Shown here one piece after another: positions 24,940 through 33,417 of a stretch of 39,008 bases of DNA. The notes under the pieces were generated by a model. The model ran no database searches. It was given only the letters and a program-made list of their open reading frames with translations, and was not told where the DNA came from. Both the position numbers and the translations under genes were made by a program. Source of the DNA: Dehalococcoidia bacterium (GTDB lineage Bacteria > Chloroflexota > Dehalococcoidia > Tepidiformales > Tepidiformaceae); NCBI GenBank assembly GCA_020847765.1, contig JADLBJ010000177.1, positions 1 through 39,008 on the forward strand, written 5' to 3'. How positions within the stretch are numbered: position 1 is the first letter of the stretch; each line of letters starts with the position of its first letter.

Positions 24940-27213
24940 TCAGTCCCAGCCGGGCTCGCCGGCGTGCAACGTCTCCAGCACTCGGCGAGGCGAGAGCGGC
25001 AGCTCGGTGAAGCGCACGCCGATGGCGTCGTAGACCGCGTTGGCGACGGCCGCCAGCGGGGGGACGAGCGGCACTTCGCCGACGCCGCGCACGCCGTAGG
25101 GGTGGCCCGGGTTCGGCACTTCGACGAGGATGGTGTCGATCATCGGCAGGTCGGGGGCCGTGGGCATGCGGTAGTCGAGGAAGCTGGCGTTGAGCTGGCG
25201 ACCCTGGTCGTCGTAGCAGTACTCCTCGTTCAACGCCCAGCCGAGGCCTTGGCCAACCGCACCCTGGATCTGCCCTTCGACGTAGGATGGGTGCACCGCC
25301 CTCCCGACGTCCTGGACGGCGGTGTAGCGCAGAATCGCGATCTTGCCTGTTTCTTCGTCGACCTCGACGTCGACGATGTGGGTGGCGAAGGCGCCGCCGA
25401 CGCCGGTGGCGGTCACGCTGGCGGTGGCAGTGATCGGCCCGCCCGTTCGCGCGGCGCCGGCCCCGAGGTCCTTGAGGGTGAGCTGCTTTTCCGGAGCCTC
25501 GCGCGACCAGAGGCGGCCTTCCCCGTATTCGATCGTATCCACAGGAACGCTGAGCGCCTTCGCGGCACGCACGGCGAGTTGGCTGCGAAGCTCCATTCCG
25601 GCCTTGTGGACGGCCAACCCGGTGGCGAAAGTGGTGCGGCTGCCGCCGGTGAGGTCGTTGTGGCCAATGGAGTCCGTGTCCACGACGGCGGGCCGGATGT
25701 CGGCGTAAGGGACTTCGAGCACTTCCGCGAGCTGCATGGCGAGGGAGGCGCGCGTGCCGCCGATGTCGACGGAGCCCTCGATCAGGGTGAGGGTGCCGTC
25801 CGGATGCAGGGCGACCGAGACGGTGGATTGGAAGCCGCCGTTGAACCAGAAACCGGAGGCGACGCCACGGCCGCGGTTTGGCCCCTCGATCGGCGTGTGG
25901 TAGTGGGGGGTGGTGGCGGCCGCGCGGACACACTCCTCGTTGCCGATGACGCCGAAGGGGGCGCCCGTCACCTGGAGGGTCCCCTGGCGGGAGGCGTTGC
26001 GCAGGCGGAACTCGAGTGGATCGACGCCGAGACCGCGGGCGAACTCGTCGATAACGGTCTCGACCGCGAACGCGCCGGTGGGGGCCCCCGGGGCGCGATA
26101 GGGCGCGACTTTGGGCTTGTTGACGCAGACGTCGTAGGCGTCGACGACGAAGTTCTCGATCGCGTAGGGGGCGAGCATGCACATGGCGGCCGGGCCGACG
26201 GGTGAACCCGGGTAGGCACCCGCCTCGTAGGCGAGCGTCGCCTCGCAGGCAGTCAGGCGGTCGCCCTGGCGGGCGAGCTTGATGCGGGTGAAAGTAGCGC
26301 TCGTCGGCCCGGAGGCCTGGAACTCCTCGGCGCGGTTCATGGTGATCTTGACGGGACGGCCGCTCTTCTTGGAGAGCATGACGGCGAGCGGCTCGAGATA
26401 AACGGGGATCTTGCCGCCGAAGCCGCCGCCGATCTCCATCGGCACGACGCGGACGCGGTTGGCGGGCAGGCGGAGGAGCTCGCAGACCTGCCCGCGGATG
26501 CCAAAGGCACCCTGGGTGCTCGTCCAAACCGTGACGGTGCCGTCGGGGTTCCAGCTGGCGGTGGCGTTGTGCGGCTCGATGTAGCCCTGGTGGACCGTCT
26601 TCGTGACGAACTCGCGCTCGAGGACCTCGTCTGCTTCGGCGAACGCGGCGACGACGTCGCCTCCCTGGAAGCGGGTGTGGCTGGCGACATTGCTCGGGCG
26701 GTCGCCCTTGCCCGCCATCGACTTCGTGCGGCGGAGGTCGTCGAGCAGGGGGGCGTCCTCGCGCATTGCGTCGCGCGCGTCCATGACGGGAGTGAGCGGT
26801 TCGTATTCGACGCGGATGAGGTCGAGCGCCTGCTCGGCGACGTGCGGCGAGAGAGCGGCGACGGCGGCGACGGCGTGGCCCTTGTAGAGGACCTTGCGCG
26901 AGGCGAGGACGTTGTCGCTCAGCTCACGCAGGTTGACGGCGCCCTCACCGAGCTGGGCGATGGCGTCGGCGGCGAGGGGAAAGTCGGCGGCGGTGACGAC
27001 GGCGACGACGCCGGGAAGCGCCGCGGCGGCGCTGGTGTCTATCGAGACGATGCGGGCGTGCGCGTGCGGGCTGCGGAGGACGCGGCCATGGACAAGACCC
27101 GGCAGACGGACGTCAGCGCCGTACTGGGCCTTGCCAGTCACTTTTTCCACGCCGTCAGGGCGGATGGGGCGGGTGCCAATGACGCGGAAGGGGGGCTGGT
27201 CGACTGTGGTCAT
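24940..27213 (-). CDS. Xanthine dehydrogenase/CoxL family molybdopterin-binding large subunit
   Basis: RVIGTRPIRPDGVEKVTGKAQYGADVRLPGLVHGRVLRSPHAHARI; GGGFGGKIPVYLEPLAVMLSKKSGRPVKITMNRAEEF; PYRAPGAPTGAFAVE; GGSRTTFATGLAVHKAG; GVRGVGEVPLVPPLAAVANAV. Confidence 0.95.
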   Translation of the reverse strand: MTTVDQPPFRVIGTRPIRPDGVEKVTGKAQYGADVRLPGLVHGRVLRSPHAHARIVSIDTSAAAALPGVVAVVTAADFPLAADAIAQLGEGAVNLRELSDNVLASRKVLYKGHAVAAVAALSPHVAEQALDLIRVEYEPLTPVMDARDAMREDAPLLDDLRRTKSMAGKGDRPSNVASHTRFQGGDVVAAFAEADEVLEREFVTKTVHQGYIEPHNATASWNPDGTVTVWTSTQGAFGIRGQVCELLRLPANRVRVVPMEIGGGFGGKIPVYLEPLAVMLSKKSGRPVKITMNRAEEFQASGPTSATFTRIKLARQGDRLTACEATLAYEAGAYPGSPVGPAAMCMLAPYAIENFVVDAYDVCVNKPKVAPYRAPGAPTGAFAVETVIDEFARGLGVDPLEFRLRNASRQGTLQVTGAPFGVIGNEECVRAAATTPHYHTPIEGPNRGRGVASGFWFNGGFQSTVSVALHPDGTLTLIEGSVDIGGTRASLAMQLAEVLEVPYADIRPAVVDTDSIGHNDLTGGSRTTFATGLAVHKAGMELRSQLAVRAAKALSVPVDTIEYGEGRLWSREAPEKQLTLKDLGAGAARTGGPITATASVTATGVGGAFATHIVDVEVDEETGKIAILRYTAVQDVGRAVHPSYVEGQIQGAVGQGLGWALNEEYCYDDQGRQLNASFLDYRMPTAPDLPMIDTILVEVPNPGHPYGVRGVGEVPLVPPLAAVANAVYDAIGVRFTELPLSPRRVLETLHAGEPGWD

Positions 27214-27237
27214 GCTCTGCTCCCTGGGTGCGCGCCG

Positions 27238-27990
27238 TCAGCGGGCGGGCAACTGGTTGGTCACGACGCGGACCTCGCCGGCGAGGGAGTCGTCGCGGAT
27301 GAAGTCGAGGACAGCCTGGGCGATGGCCTCTGGCGGAAGGATGGCCTCGCCGATGCGGTCGATGGCCGGGACGAGCCAGTCGGCGGGGGCGACGCCGTCG
27401 CCGGTCTTGCGCTGGAACTCGGTGCGCACCATTCCGGGGGAGACGGCGTTGACGCGGACGTTGTGGGTGTCCTTGAGGCGGGCGCAGCAGCGGGTGAACA
27501 TCGCGACCGCCGCCTTGGTGCCGCCGTAGATGGGCTCATTCGGGTTGGGGTTGTCGGCGGCGATGGAGGCGGTGTTGATCACCACGCCGCCGCCGCGTGT
27601 TGCCATCGCTTCGACCGCGGCCTTCGTGCCCATCATCACGCCACTCGTGTTGATGTTGACGACTTCGAAGATGCGATCGAGCGATGTGGCCGGCCAGTTG
27701 GGATTGCCGCAGGAGACGCCAGCGTTGTTGTAGACGATGTCGACACCGCCGAAAGTGTCTTCGACCGCGCGGAACATGTCCCTGACGCCCTGGGGTGTGG
27801 CGACGTCGGCCTTGACGAAGGCGGCCTTCGCCCCTCGCGCTTCGAGGGCCTTCACCGTCTCGCGACCGCCCGCCTCGTCGACGTCGGCGACCATGATCGA
27901 GGCGCCGGCGTCGGCGAGCATAAGAGAGGTGGCGCGGCCAATGCCGGACCCGGCGCCGGTGATGAGCGCTATCTTGCCTGCGATGTCCAT
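27238..27990 (-). CDS. SDR family NAD(P)-dependent oxidoreductase
   Basis: GKIALITGAGSGIGRATSLMLADAGASIMVADVDEAGG; NNAGVSCG; INTASIAADNPNPNEPIYGGTKAAVAMFTR; VNAVSPGMVRTEF. Confidence 0.93.
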   Translation of the reverse strand: MDIAGKIALITGAGSGIGRATSLMLADAGASIMVADVDEAGGRETVKALEARGAKAAFVKADVATPQGVRDMFRAVEDTFGGVDIVYNNAGVSCGNPNWPATSLDRIFEVVNINTSGVMMGTKAAVEAMATRGGGVVINTASIAADNPNPNEPIYGGTKAAVAMFTRCCARLKDTHNVRVNAVSPGMVRTEFQRKTGDGVAPADWLVPAIDRIGEAILPPEAIAQAVLDFIRDDSLAGEVRVVTNQLPAR

Positions 27991-28028
27991 GGATGTCCTC
28001 CTGGGATGTGGTGGCGATAGTACGGGAA

Positions 28029-28457
28029 CTAAGCAGGAGCTGCCTGCTGCAGCCCGCGCCAGCCCGCTTGGAGGGAGCGCTCGACGATGCGCCACTCACC
28101 GTCGAGCCTCACGAGGCGGTCGCGGTAGACGCCGACGGTGACCAAGCACTGGCCGGGGGTTTCCTTCGCGACCTGTGTGGCGATGAGGTAGCAGGAGCTG
28201 GTCGCGCTGTCGCCGTCGAGCGTGACCTCGAAGCTGCCGAGCAGATGCTGCTGGAAAGCCCAGCCGGTGGTTGCACCGCGGATGAAGTCGGCCACCTCGT
28301 CCGGGCCCTTGCAGAGGCGGGACCCGTAGTGGACGCGGGCGTCGCTGGCGAAGCAGCTCTTCAGCCGTTCCCAGTCGGCGCGGTCGATGGACGTGCCGTA
28401 GCGGGTGAGAACGTCCATCACGGCGAGGCGGTCGGCGAGGGCCCGGGCAGTGTCCAC
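28029..28457 (-). CDS. SnoaL/NTF2-like superfamily protein
   Basis: ADRLAVMDVLTRYGTSIDRADWERLKSCFASDARVHYG...GSFEVTLDGDSATSSCYLIATQ...YRDRLVRLDGEWRIVERSLQAGW. Start at GTG 28457 (AAAGGCG upstream) is my preference; the ORF extends to 28526. Confidence 0.75.
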   Translation of the reverse strand: MDTARALADRLAVMDVLTRYGTSIDRADWERLKSCFASDARVHYGSRLCKGPDEVADFIRGATTGWAFQQHLLGSFEVTLDGDSATSSCYLIATQVAKETPGQCLVTVGVYRDRLVRLDGEWRIVERSLQAGWRGLQQAAPA

Positions 28458-28597
28458 CAGCGCCTTTCCGGGGGCTGTAATGCGTACATGTACTCTCGTA
28501 ACCGCACCGGACTCAAGGCCCGCCACGCAAAGATTGGCTAAGACGGGCTTACGGCAAGACTCCGCGGCCCCGGCGGCTAAGCGAACTTCAGCGGTGG

Positions 28598-29968
28598 TTA
28601 GATCTCGGCACGCATGGCGCGGGCGGCGGCCGCCACGCGGGCGGGCGCTGTACCGCCCGGCAGGTCGCGGGCGGCAAGGGCAGCGTCGACGGCGAGGTCG
28701 AGGATGTCCGGCTCGAAGAGCGGGCTGGCCGCGCGGTAGACGTCGAGCGGCAGGAGGTGGAGGTCGCAGCCGCGGGTCTCGGCCTCAAGCACGAGCCCGC
28801 CGACGACCGCGTGCGCCTGGCGGAAGGGCATCCCCTTGCGCACCAGATAGTCGGCGACGTCGGTGGCAAGCGAGAAGCCGGCGCCAGCCGCCTGGCGCAG
28901 ACGCGGCAGGTCGAACTCGAGCGCGGGCAGCATGGCGGCGAAGATGCGGAGGCTTGGGACGACGACGCCGGCGCCAGCCAGGACTGCTGCCTTGTCTTCC
29001 TGGAGGTCGCGGTTGTAGGCGAGGGGCAGCCCCTTCAGCGTCGTGAGGAGAGCTAACAGCTCGCCGTAGACCCTTCCCGCGCGGCCGCGCGCGAGCTCGG
29101 CCACGTCGGCGTTCTTTTTCTGGGGCATCATGCTGGAGCCAGTGGCGAAGCGGTCGGGCAGGCGCACGAAGGCGAACTCAGCGCTCGCCCAGAGGACAAT
29201 CTCCTCGGCCAGCCGCGACAGGTGCATCTGGGCGACGGCAGCGGCGGCGAGAAATTCGACGGCGAAGTCCCGGTCGGCGGTGGCGTCGAGGCTGTTGCGG
29301 GAGACGGTGTCGAAGCCGAGCTCGCGGGCCACACCTTCGCGGTCGAGGGGGTACGGGGAGCCGGCGAGGGCGCCGGAGCCGAGCGGCAGGACATTGGCGC
29401 GCCGCCGGCAATCGGTGAAGCGCGCCCGGTCGCGGAGAAGCATCTCCCCGTAGGCGAGAAGGTGGTGCCCGAGTGTAACCGGCTGGGCGCGCTGAAGATG
29501 GGTGTATCCGGGCATCGGGTCGGCCGCGTGGTGCTCACCGAGGTCGGCCAGCACGGCGAGCAGGCTGCTCGTGGCAGCGACCGCGTCGTCGCACGCTTCG
29601 CGGACGAGAAGGCGGTTGAGCAGCGCGACCTGGTCGTTGCGGGAGCGGGCCGTGTGGAGGCGGCCAGCAGCCTCGCCGATCTTTTCACGCAGGGCCACCT
29701 CGACGTGGGTGTGGACGTCCTCGAGCTCGGGGCGCCAGGCGACGCGCCCGGCGCGGAAGTCCAGGAGGACCGCATTGAGGCCGGCAACGATCGCCTCGGC
29801 GTCCTCGCGGGAGATGATTGCCTGGCGTCCCAGCATGCGAGCGTGGGCGATGGATCCCGCGATGTCGTGCTCGTAGAGGGTGCTGTCGACGCCGGCCGTG
29901 TAGTCGCGCGTAAGCGCGTCCATGTTGCCGCTGAAGCGCCCTCCCCAGGTCCGGCCCGCGCCAGTCAC
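28598..29968 (-). CDS. argH: Argininosuccinate lyase
   Basis: TWGGRFSGNMDALTRDYTAGVDSTLYEHDIAGSIAHARMLG; EDVHTHVEVALREKIGEAAGRLHTARSRNDQVA; PGYTHLQRAQPVTLGHHLLAY; GSSMMPQKKNADVAEL. Confidence 0.96.
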   Translation of the reverse strand: MTGAGRTWGGRFSGNMDALTRDYTAGVDSTLYEHDIAGSIAHARMLGRQAIISREDAEAIVAGLNAVLLDFRAGRVAWRPELEDVHTHVEVALREKIGEAAGRLHTARSRNDQVALLNRLLVREACDDAVAATSSLLAVLADLGEHHAADPMPGYTHLQRAQPVTLGHHLLAYGEMLLRDRARFTDCRRRANVLPLGSGALAGSPYPLDREGVARELGFDTVSRNSLDATADRDFAVEFLAAAAVAQMHLSRLAEEIVLWASAEFAFVRLPDRFATGSSMMPQKKNADVAELARGRAGRVYGELLALLTTLKGLPLAYNRDLQEDKAAVLAGAGVVVPSLRIFAAMLPALEFDLPRLRQAAGAGFSLATDVADYLVRKGMPFRQAHAVVGGLVLEAETRGCDLHLLPLDVYRAASPLFEPDILDLAVDAALAARDLPGGTAPARVAAAARAMRAEI

Positions 29969-30708
29969 GGACAGGAAGACCGGAGCGCCGGCATGCTGAG
30001 CAGCTCGCTCAGCTCGTCGAAGGTGAATTCCGGGACGACGCCCTCGGCGTCCGGGGTGCAGCGGCGCCAGGCGGTGGCGATGCCCACGGCCTGAGCACCG
30101 GCCACGTCCTCGGCGAGCGAGTTGCCGACCATGAGGGCCCGCGCCGGTGCGACCTTGAGGCGCTCGAGCGCGTGCTGAAAGTTGGCGGGGTGGGGCTTGA
30201 GGTAGCCCACTTCGACGGACACGACCTCGGCGTCCCAGCCGACGTCGAGCCCGGCCTCGCGCAGGTCGGCGCGGAAGCGCTCGCCGCCGAAGGCGCGGTT
30301 GGTGACGGCGGCGAGGAGAAAGCCCCTGCGCCGAAGCTCGGAGAGGACGGCAGCCGCGTCGGGGAACGGGGACTTACCGCCTTCCATCCCGCTGATGTAG
30401 GTCGCTTCCAGGAGAGCGGCGGCCTCTGAGCGGCCAAGATTGACACCCAGGCTATGGAGCGCGGACATCGCGACGAGGCCGTAGTCGGGCTCGCGGAGGT
30501 CGGTGGCGCGGGCGCAGCGCATGGCGTCTTCGAGGGCGTCCCAGCAGGTGCGAGCGACGACGGCCGGGTCGGCGCCGGTGACACCGAGGAGGGCCAGGTG
30601 CTCGGCGGCCCGCTCGGCGGCGCGGCGGCGGAACTCGGCCGCCGGCGGCGCCGCACGAGAGTGCCAGAGCGTGTCACCGATGTCGAAGAGGAGTGCACGG
30701 AACGGCAT
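29965..30708 (-). CDS. HAD-family hydrolase
   Basis: MPFRALLFDIGDTLWHSRAAPP; LAAVTNRAFGG; VGYLKPHPANFQHALERLKVAPARALMVGNSLAEDVAGAQAVGI. 4 bp overlap with argH. Confidence 0.88.
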   Translation of the reverse strand: MPFRALLFDIGDTLWHSRAAPPAAEFRRRAAERAAEHLALLGVTGADPAVVARTCWDALEDAMRCARATDLREPDYGLVAMSALHSLGVNLGRSEAAALLEATYISGMEGGKSPFPDAAAVLSELRRRGFLLAAVTNRAFGGERFRADLREAGLDVGWDAEVVSVEVGYLKPHPANFQHALERLKVAPARALMVGNSLAEDVAGAQAVGIATAWRRCTPDAEGVVPEFTFDELSELLSMPALRSSCP

Positions 30709-30832
30709 GGAAGGTCGCGAGGGCCCCGGAGGGGCGCGCTTCGGAGGGCCATCATGTCACGGGGGTGTTATGCGGACAACCGCGCGGGGCCGTAGGGGAA
30801 GCGCCTGACCGGGGCCAAAAGGACGCGGGCGC

Positions 30833-30838
30833 TACAAT
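30833..30838 (+). promoter_or_regulatory. Candidate -10 box of a leaderless glgP transcript
   Basis: TACAAT at 30833-30838; the next in-frame ATG (30846) is 8 nt downstream, where transcription would start. Confidence 0.4.
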
Positions 30839-30845
30839 GGTGCAG

Positions 30846-33401
30846 ATGCGATTGCGCGCCACCCGCACCCTGCTGGTCGAGCCGGACCTGCCGGCGCCTC
30901 TCGCGTCGCTTCGGCGCCTTTCCTGGAACCTGTACTGGACGTGGAACACGGACGCGGCGGCGCTATTCGAGCGGCTCGGTCGGCAGCGGTGGACGGAGTC
31001 CGGTCACAACCCGGTGCGCGTGCTGCAGGCGGTGTCGCCGGCCGAGCTGGAGGCGTTTGCGGGCGACACCGGCTTCGTGGCACACCTCGACCGGGTGACG
31101 GCAGCGTTCGACGCGTACCTGGCGCGCCCGCCGCAGGTGCGGGTGGCCGGGACCTCGGCGCGGAGTGTGATCGCCTACTTCTCACTGGAGTTCGCACTCA
31201 CGGAAAGCCTCCCCGACTACTCCGGCGGGCTCGGTGTGCTGGCCGGCGACCATCTGAAGTCCGCAAGCGATCTGGGGTTGCCACTGGTCGGCGTCGGGCT
31301 GCTGTACAAGCAGGGATATTTCCACCAGGTGCTGGGGCCGGACGGCTGGCAGACGGAGGAGTACCAGGAGATCGACCTGGCGTCCCAGCCCATCAGCCGC
31401 GTGACGAACCGGGAGGGCGAACCGCTGCACGTGCCTGTGCCGATGGACGGGCGCGAGGTGCGGCTGGCGGTCTGGCGGCTGGACGTCGGGCTGACGCCCC
31501 TTTACCTGCTGGACGCCGACGTCGACGGGAACTCGCCGGAGGACCGTGCGACCTCAGCCCGGCTCTACGGGGGAGACATCGAAACGCGCATCCAACAGGA
31601 GATGCTGCTGGGCATCGGCGGGGTGCGCGCGCTCCATGCTCTCGACATTCATCCAGCCGTCTGCCATATGAACGAGGGGCATTCGGCCCTCCTCGGCCCG
31701 GATCGTATCCGTATGCTGATGGAAGAAACGGGGGCGACCTTCGACGAGGCACGCCTGCCCGTGGCGGCTGCGACAGTGTTCACCACGCACACGGCGGTGG
31801 CAGCGGGGATCGACCTCTTCCCGCCCGACCTCGTGCGGAAATACCTGGGTCCCTACTACCAGGCGATGGGGCTGGATGACCGCGCCTTCCTGGGCCTCGG
31901 TCGGATCAACCCGGACGACAGCCAGGAGCCGTTTTCCATGGCCCTGCTGGGGCTGCGGCTCAGCGGCTACCGGAACGGCGTCTCGCAGCTGCACGGCGGC
32001 GTCTCGCGCCAGCTGTGGGGAGACGCGTGGCGGAACCTGCCCGCGGCCGAGGTGCCGATCGACGCGATCACCAACGGCGTTCACCTGCCCACCTGGGTGG
32101 CGCACGACGTGGGCGAGCTCTACGACCAGTACGTGGGGCCGGAATGGCGAGACAACCCTTCGCAGGGTGGCGTCTGGGCCGGGATCCAGAACATGCCGGA
32201 CGACGCCCTCTGGCGCGCCCACGAACGGCAGCGCGAGCGGCTCGTCTTGCGGGCGCGGGAACAGCACCGGGCGAGCGCGGAGCACCAGGGCCTGGCGGTG
32301 CTGGACCTTTCTGGCGGCGAGGTGCTGGACCCGCGGACGCTGACGATCGGGTTCGCGCGGCGCTTTGCCGGGTACAAGCGCGCGACGCTCTTGTTTCGCG
32401 ACCCCGAGCGATTGGCGCGGATCCTCAACAACCCGGCGCGGCCCCTGCAGATCGTCTTTGCCGGGAAGGCGCACCCGCGCGACGAGCCGGGGAAGCAGCT
32501 CATCCGCGAGGTGGTGGCACACAGCCGGCGCCCGGAGTTCCGCGACAGGCTGGTGGTGCTGGAGGGCTACGACGTGGAGCTGGCACGCGTCCTCGTACAG
32601 GGGTGCGACGTCTGGCTGAACACACCCCTGCGGCCGCTCGAAGCGAGTGGGACGAGCGGCATGAAGGCGGTGGCGAACGGGGCGCTGCACATGAGCGTCC
32701 TCGACGGCTGGTGGCGCGAAGCCTACCGTCCTGGTCTCGGCTGGGCCGTGGGACGGGATCGGATCGAAGACGATCCGGAGGTCCAGGACCTGTTCGACGC
32801 GGCGTCGCTCTACGACCTGCTGGAGCAGGAGGTGGCACCGCTCTTTTATGAGCGCAACGTGGACGGCGTGCCGGCTCGCTGGGTGGAGCGGATGAAGGAC
32901 TCGGTTGCCGCGTTCGCACCGTACTTCAGCACGCACCGCATGGTCGAAGAGTACACGCGGCGCGCCTATGGACCGGCCGCCCGCACCTGGGTGCAGCTCC
33001 GCAGCAACAACATGAAGCCGGCGCGCGACCTCGCGGGCTGGCTCGCCAGACTGCGCTCCGCATGGGATACCATCAGGATCGTGGCAGTTGCCGACGACGC
33101 GCGGGGGACGACCATCGTGCGGAAGCCGATCTCGGTCACCGCGCAGGTTCATCTGGGGCCGCTGAGCCCCGAGGACGTGCGCGTCGACGTGGTCTCCGGC
33201 GGAGCGGGCCCGGAGGGGGAGCTGCAGGCGGCGGGGACGACGGTGATGGCCTACCAGGGTATGGACGAGACGGGGATATGCCGCTATCTGGGCTCGTTCG
33301 AGCCCGATCGGGGCGGGAGGGTCGGGTACACGGTGCGCATCCTGCCGGCGCACCCGGACCTGCACAACCCGCTTGACACCGGCCTGGTGCGCTGGGCCTG
33401 A
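30846..33401 (+). CDS. glgP: Alpha-glucan (glycogen/starch) phosphorylase
   Basis: LRRLSWNLYWTWNTDAAALFERL; AYFSLEFALTESLPDYSGGLGVLAGDHLKSASDLGLPLVGVGLLYKQGYFHQ; HMNEGHSALL; GFARRFAGYKRATLLF; RPLEASGTSGMKAVANGALHMSVLDGWWREAY. In-frame ATG also at 30837. Confidence 0.95.
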   Translation: MRLRATRTLLVEPDLPAPLASLRRLSWNLYWTWNTDAAALFERLGRQRWTESGHNPVRVLQAVSPAELEAFAGDTGFVAHLDRVTAAFDAYLARPPQVRVAGTSARSVIAYFSLEFALTESLPDYSGGLGVLAGDHLKSASDLGLPLVGVGLLYKQGYFHQVLGPDGWQTEEYQEIDLASQPISRVTNREGEPLHVPVPMDGREVRLAVWRLDVGLTPLYLLDADVDGNSPEDRATSARLYGGDIETRIQQEMLLGIGGVRALHALDIHPAVCHMNEGHSALLGPDRIRMLMEETGATFDEARLPVAAATVFTTHTAVAAGIDLFPPDLVRKYLGPYYQAMGLDDRAFLGLGRINPDDSQEPFSMALLGLRLSGYRNGVSQLHGGVSRQLWGDAWRNLPAAEVPIDAITNGVHLPTWVAHDVGELYDQYVGPEWRDNPSQGGVWAGIQNMPDDALWRAHERQRERLVLRAREQHRASAEHQGLAVLDLSGGEVLDPRTLTIGFARRFAGYKRATLLFRDPERLARILNNPARPLQIVFAGKAHPRDEPGKQLIREVVAHSRRPEFRDRLVVLEGYDVELARVLVQGCDVWLNTPLRPLEASGTSGMKAVANGALHMSVLDGWWREAYRPGLGWAVGRDRIEDDPEVQDLFDAASLYDLLEQEVAPLFYERNVDGVPARWVERMKDSVAAFAPYFSTHRMVEEYTRRAYGPAARTWVQLRSNNMKPARDLAGWLARLRSAWDTIRIVAVADDARGTTIVRKPISVTAQVHLGPLSPEDVRVDVVSGGAGPEGELQAAGTTVMAYQGMDETGICRYLGSFEPDRGGRVGYTVRILPAHPDLHNPLDTGLVRWA

Positions 33402-33417
33402 GACCAGGGAGGTGCCC

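Noticed and set aside
24080-26527. 815-aa ORF fusing a long Arg/His-rich N-terminus to the LLM oxidoreductase
   Set aside because: The N-terminal 530 aa are an out-of-frame reading of coxL; the true LLM start is ATG 24937.
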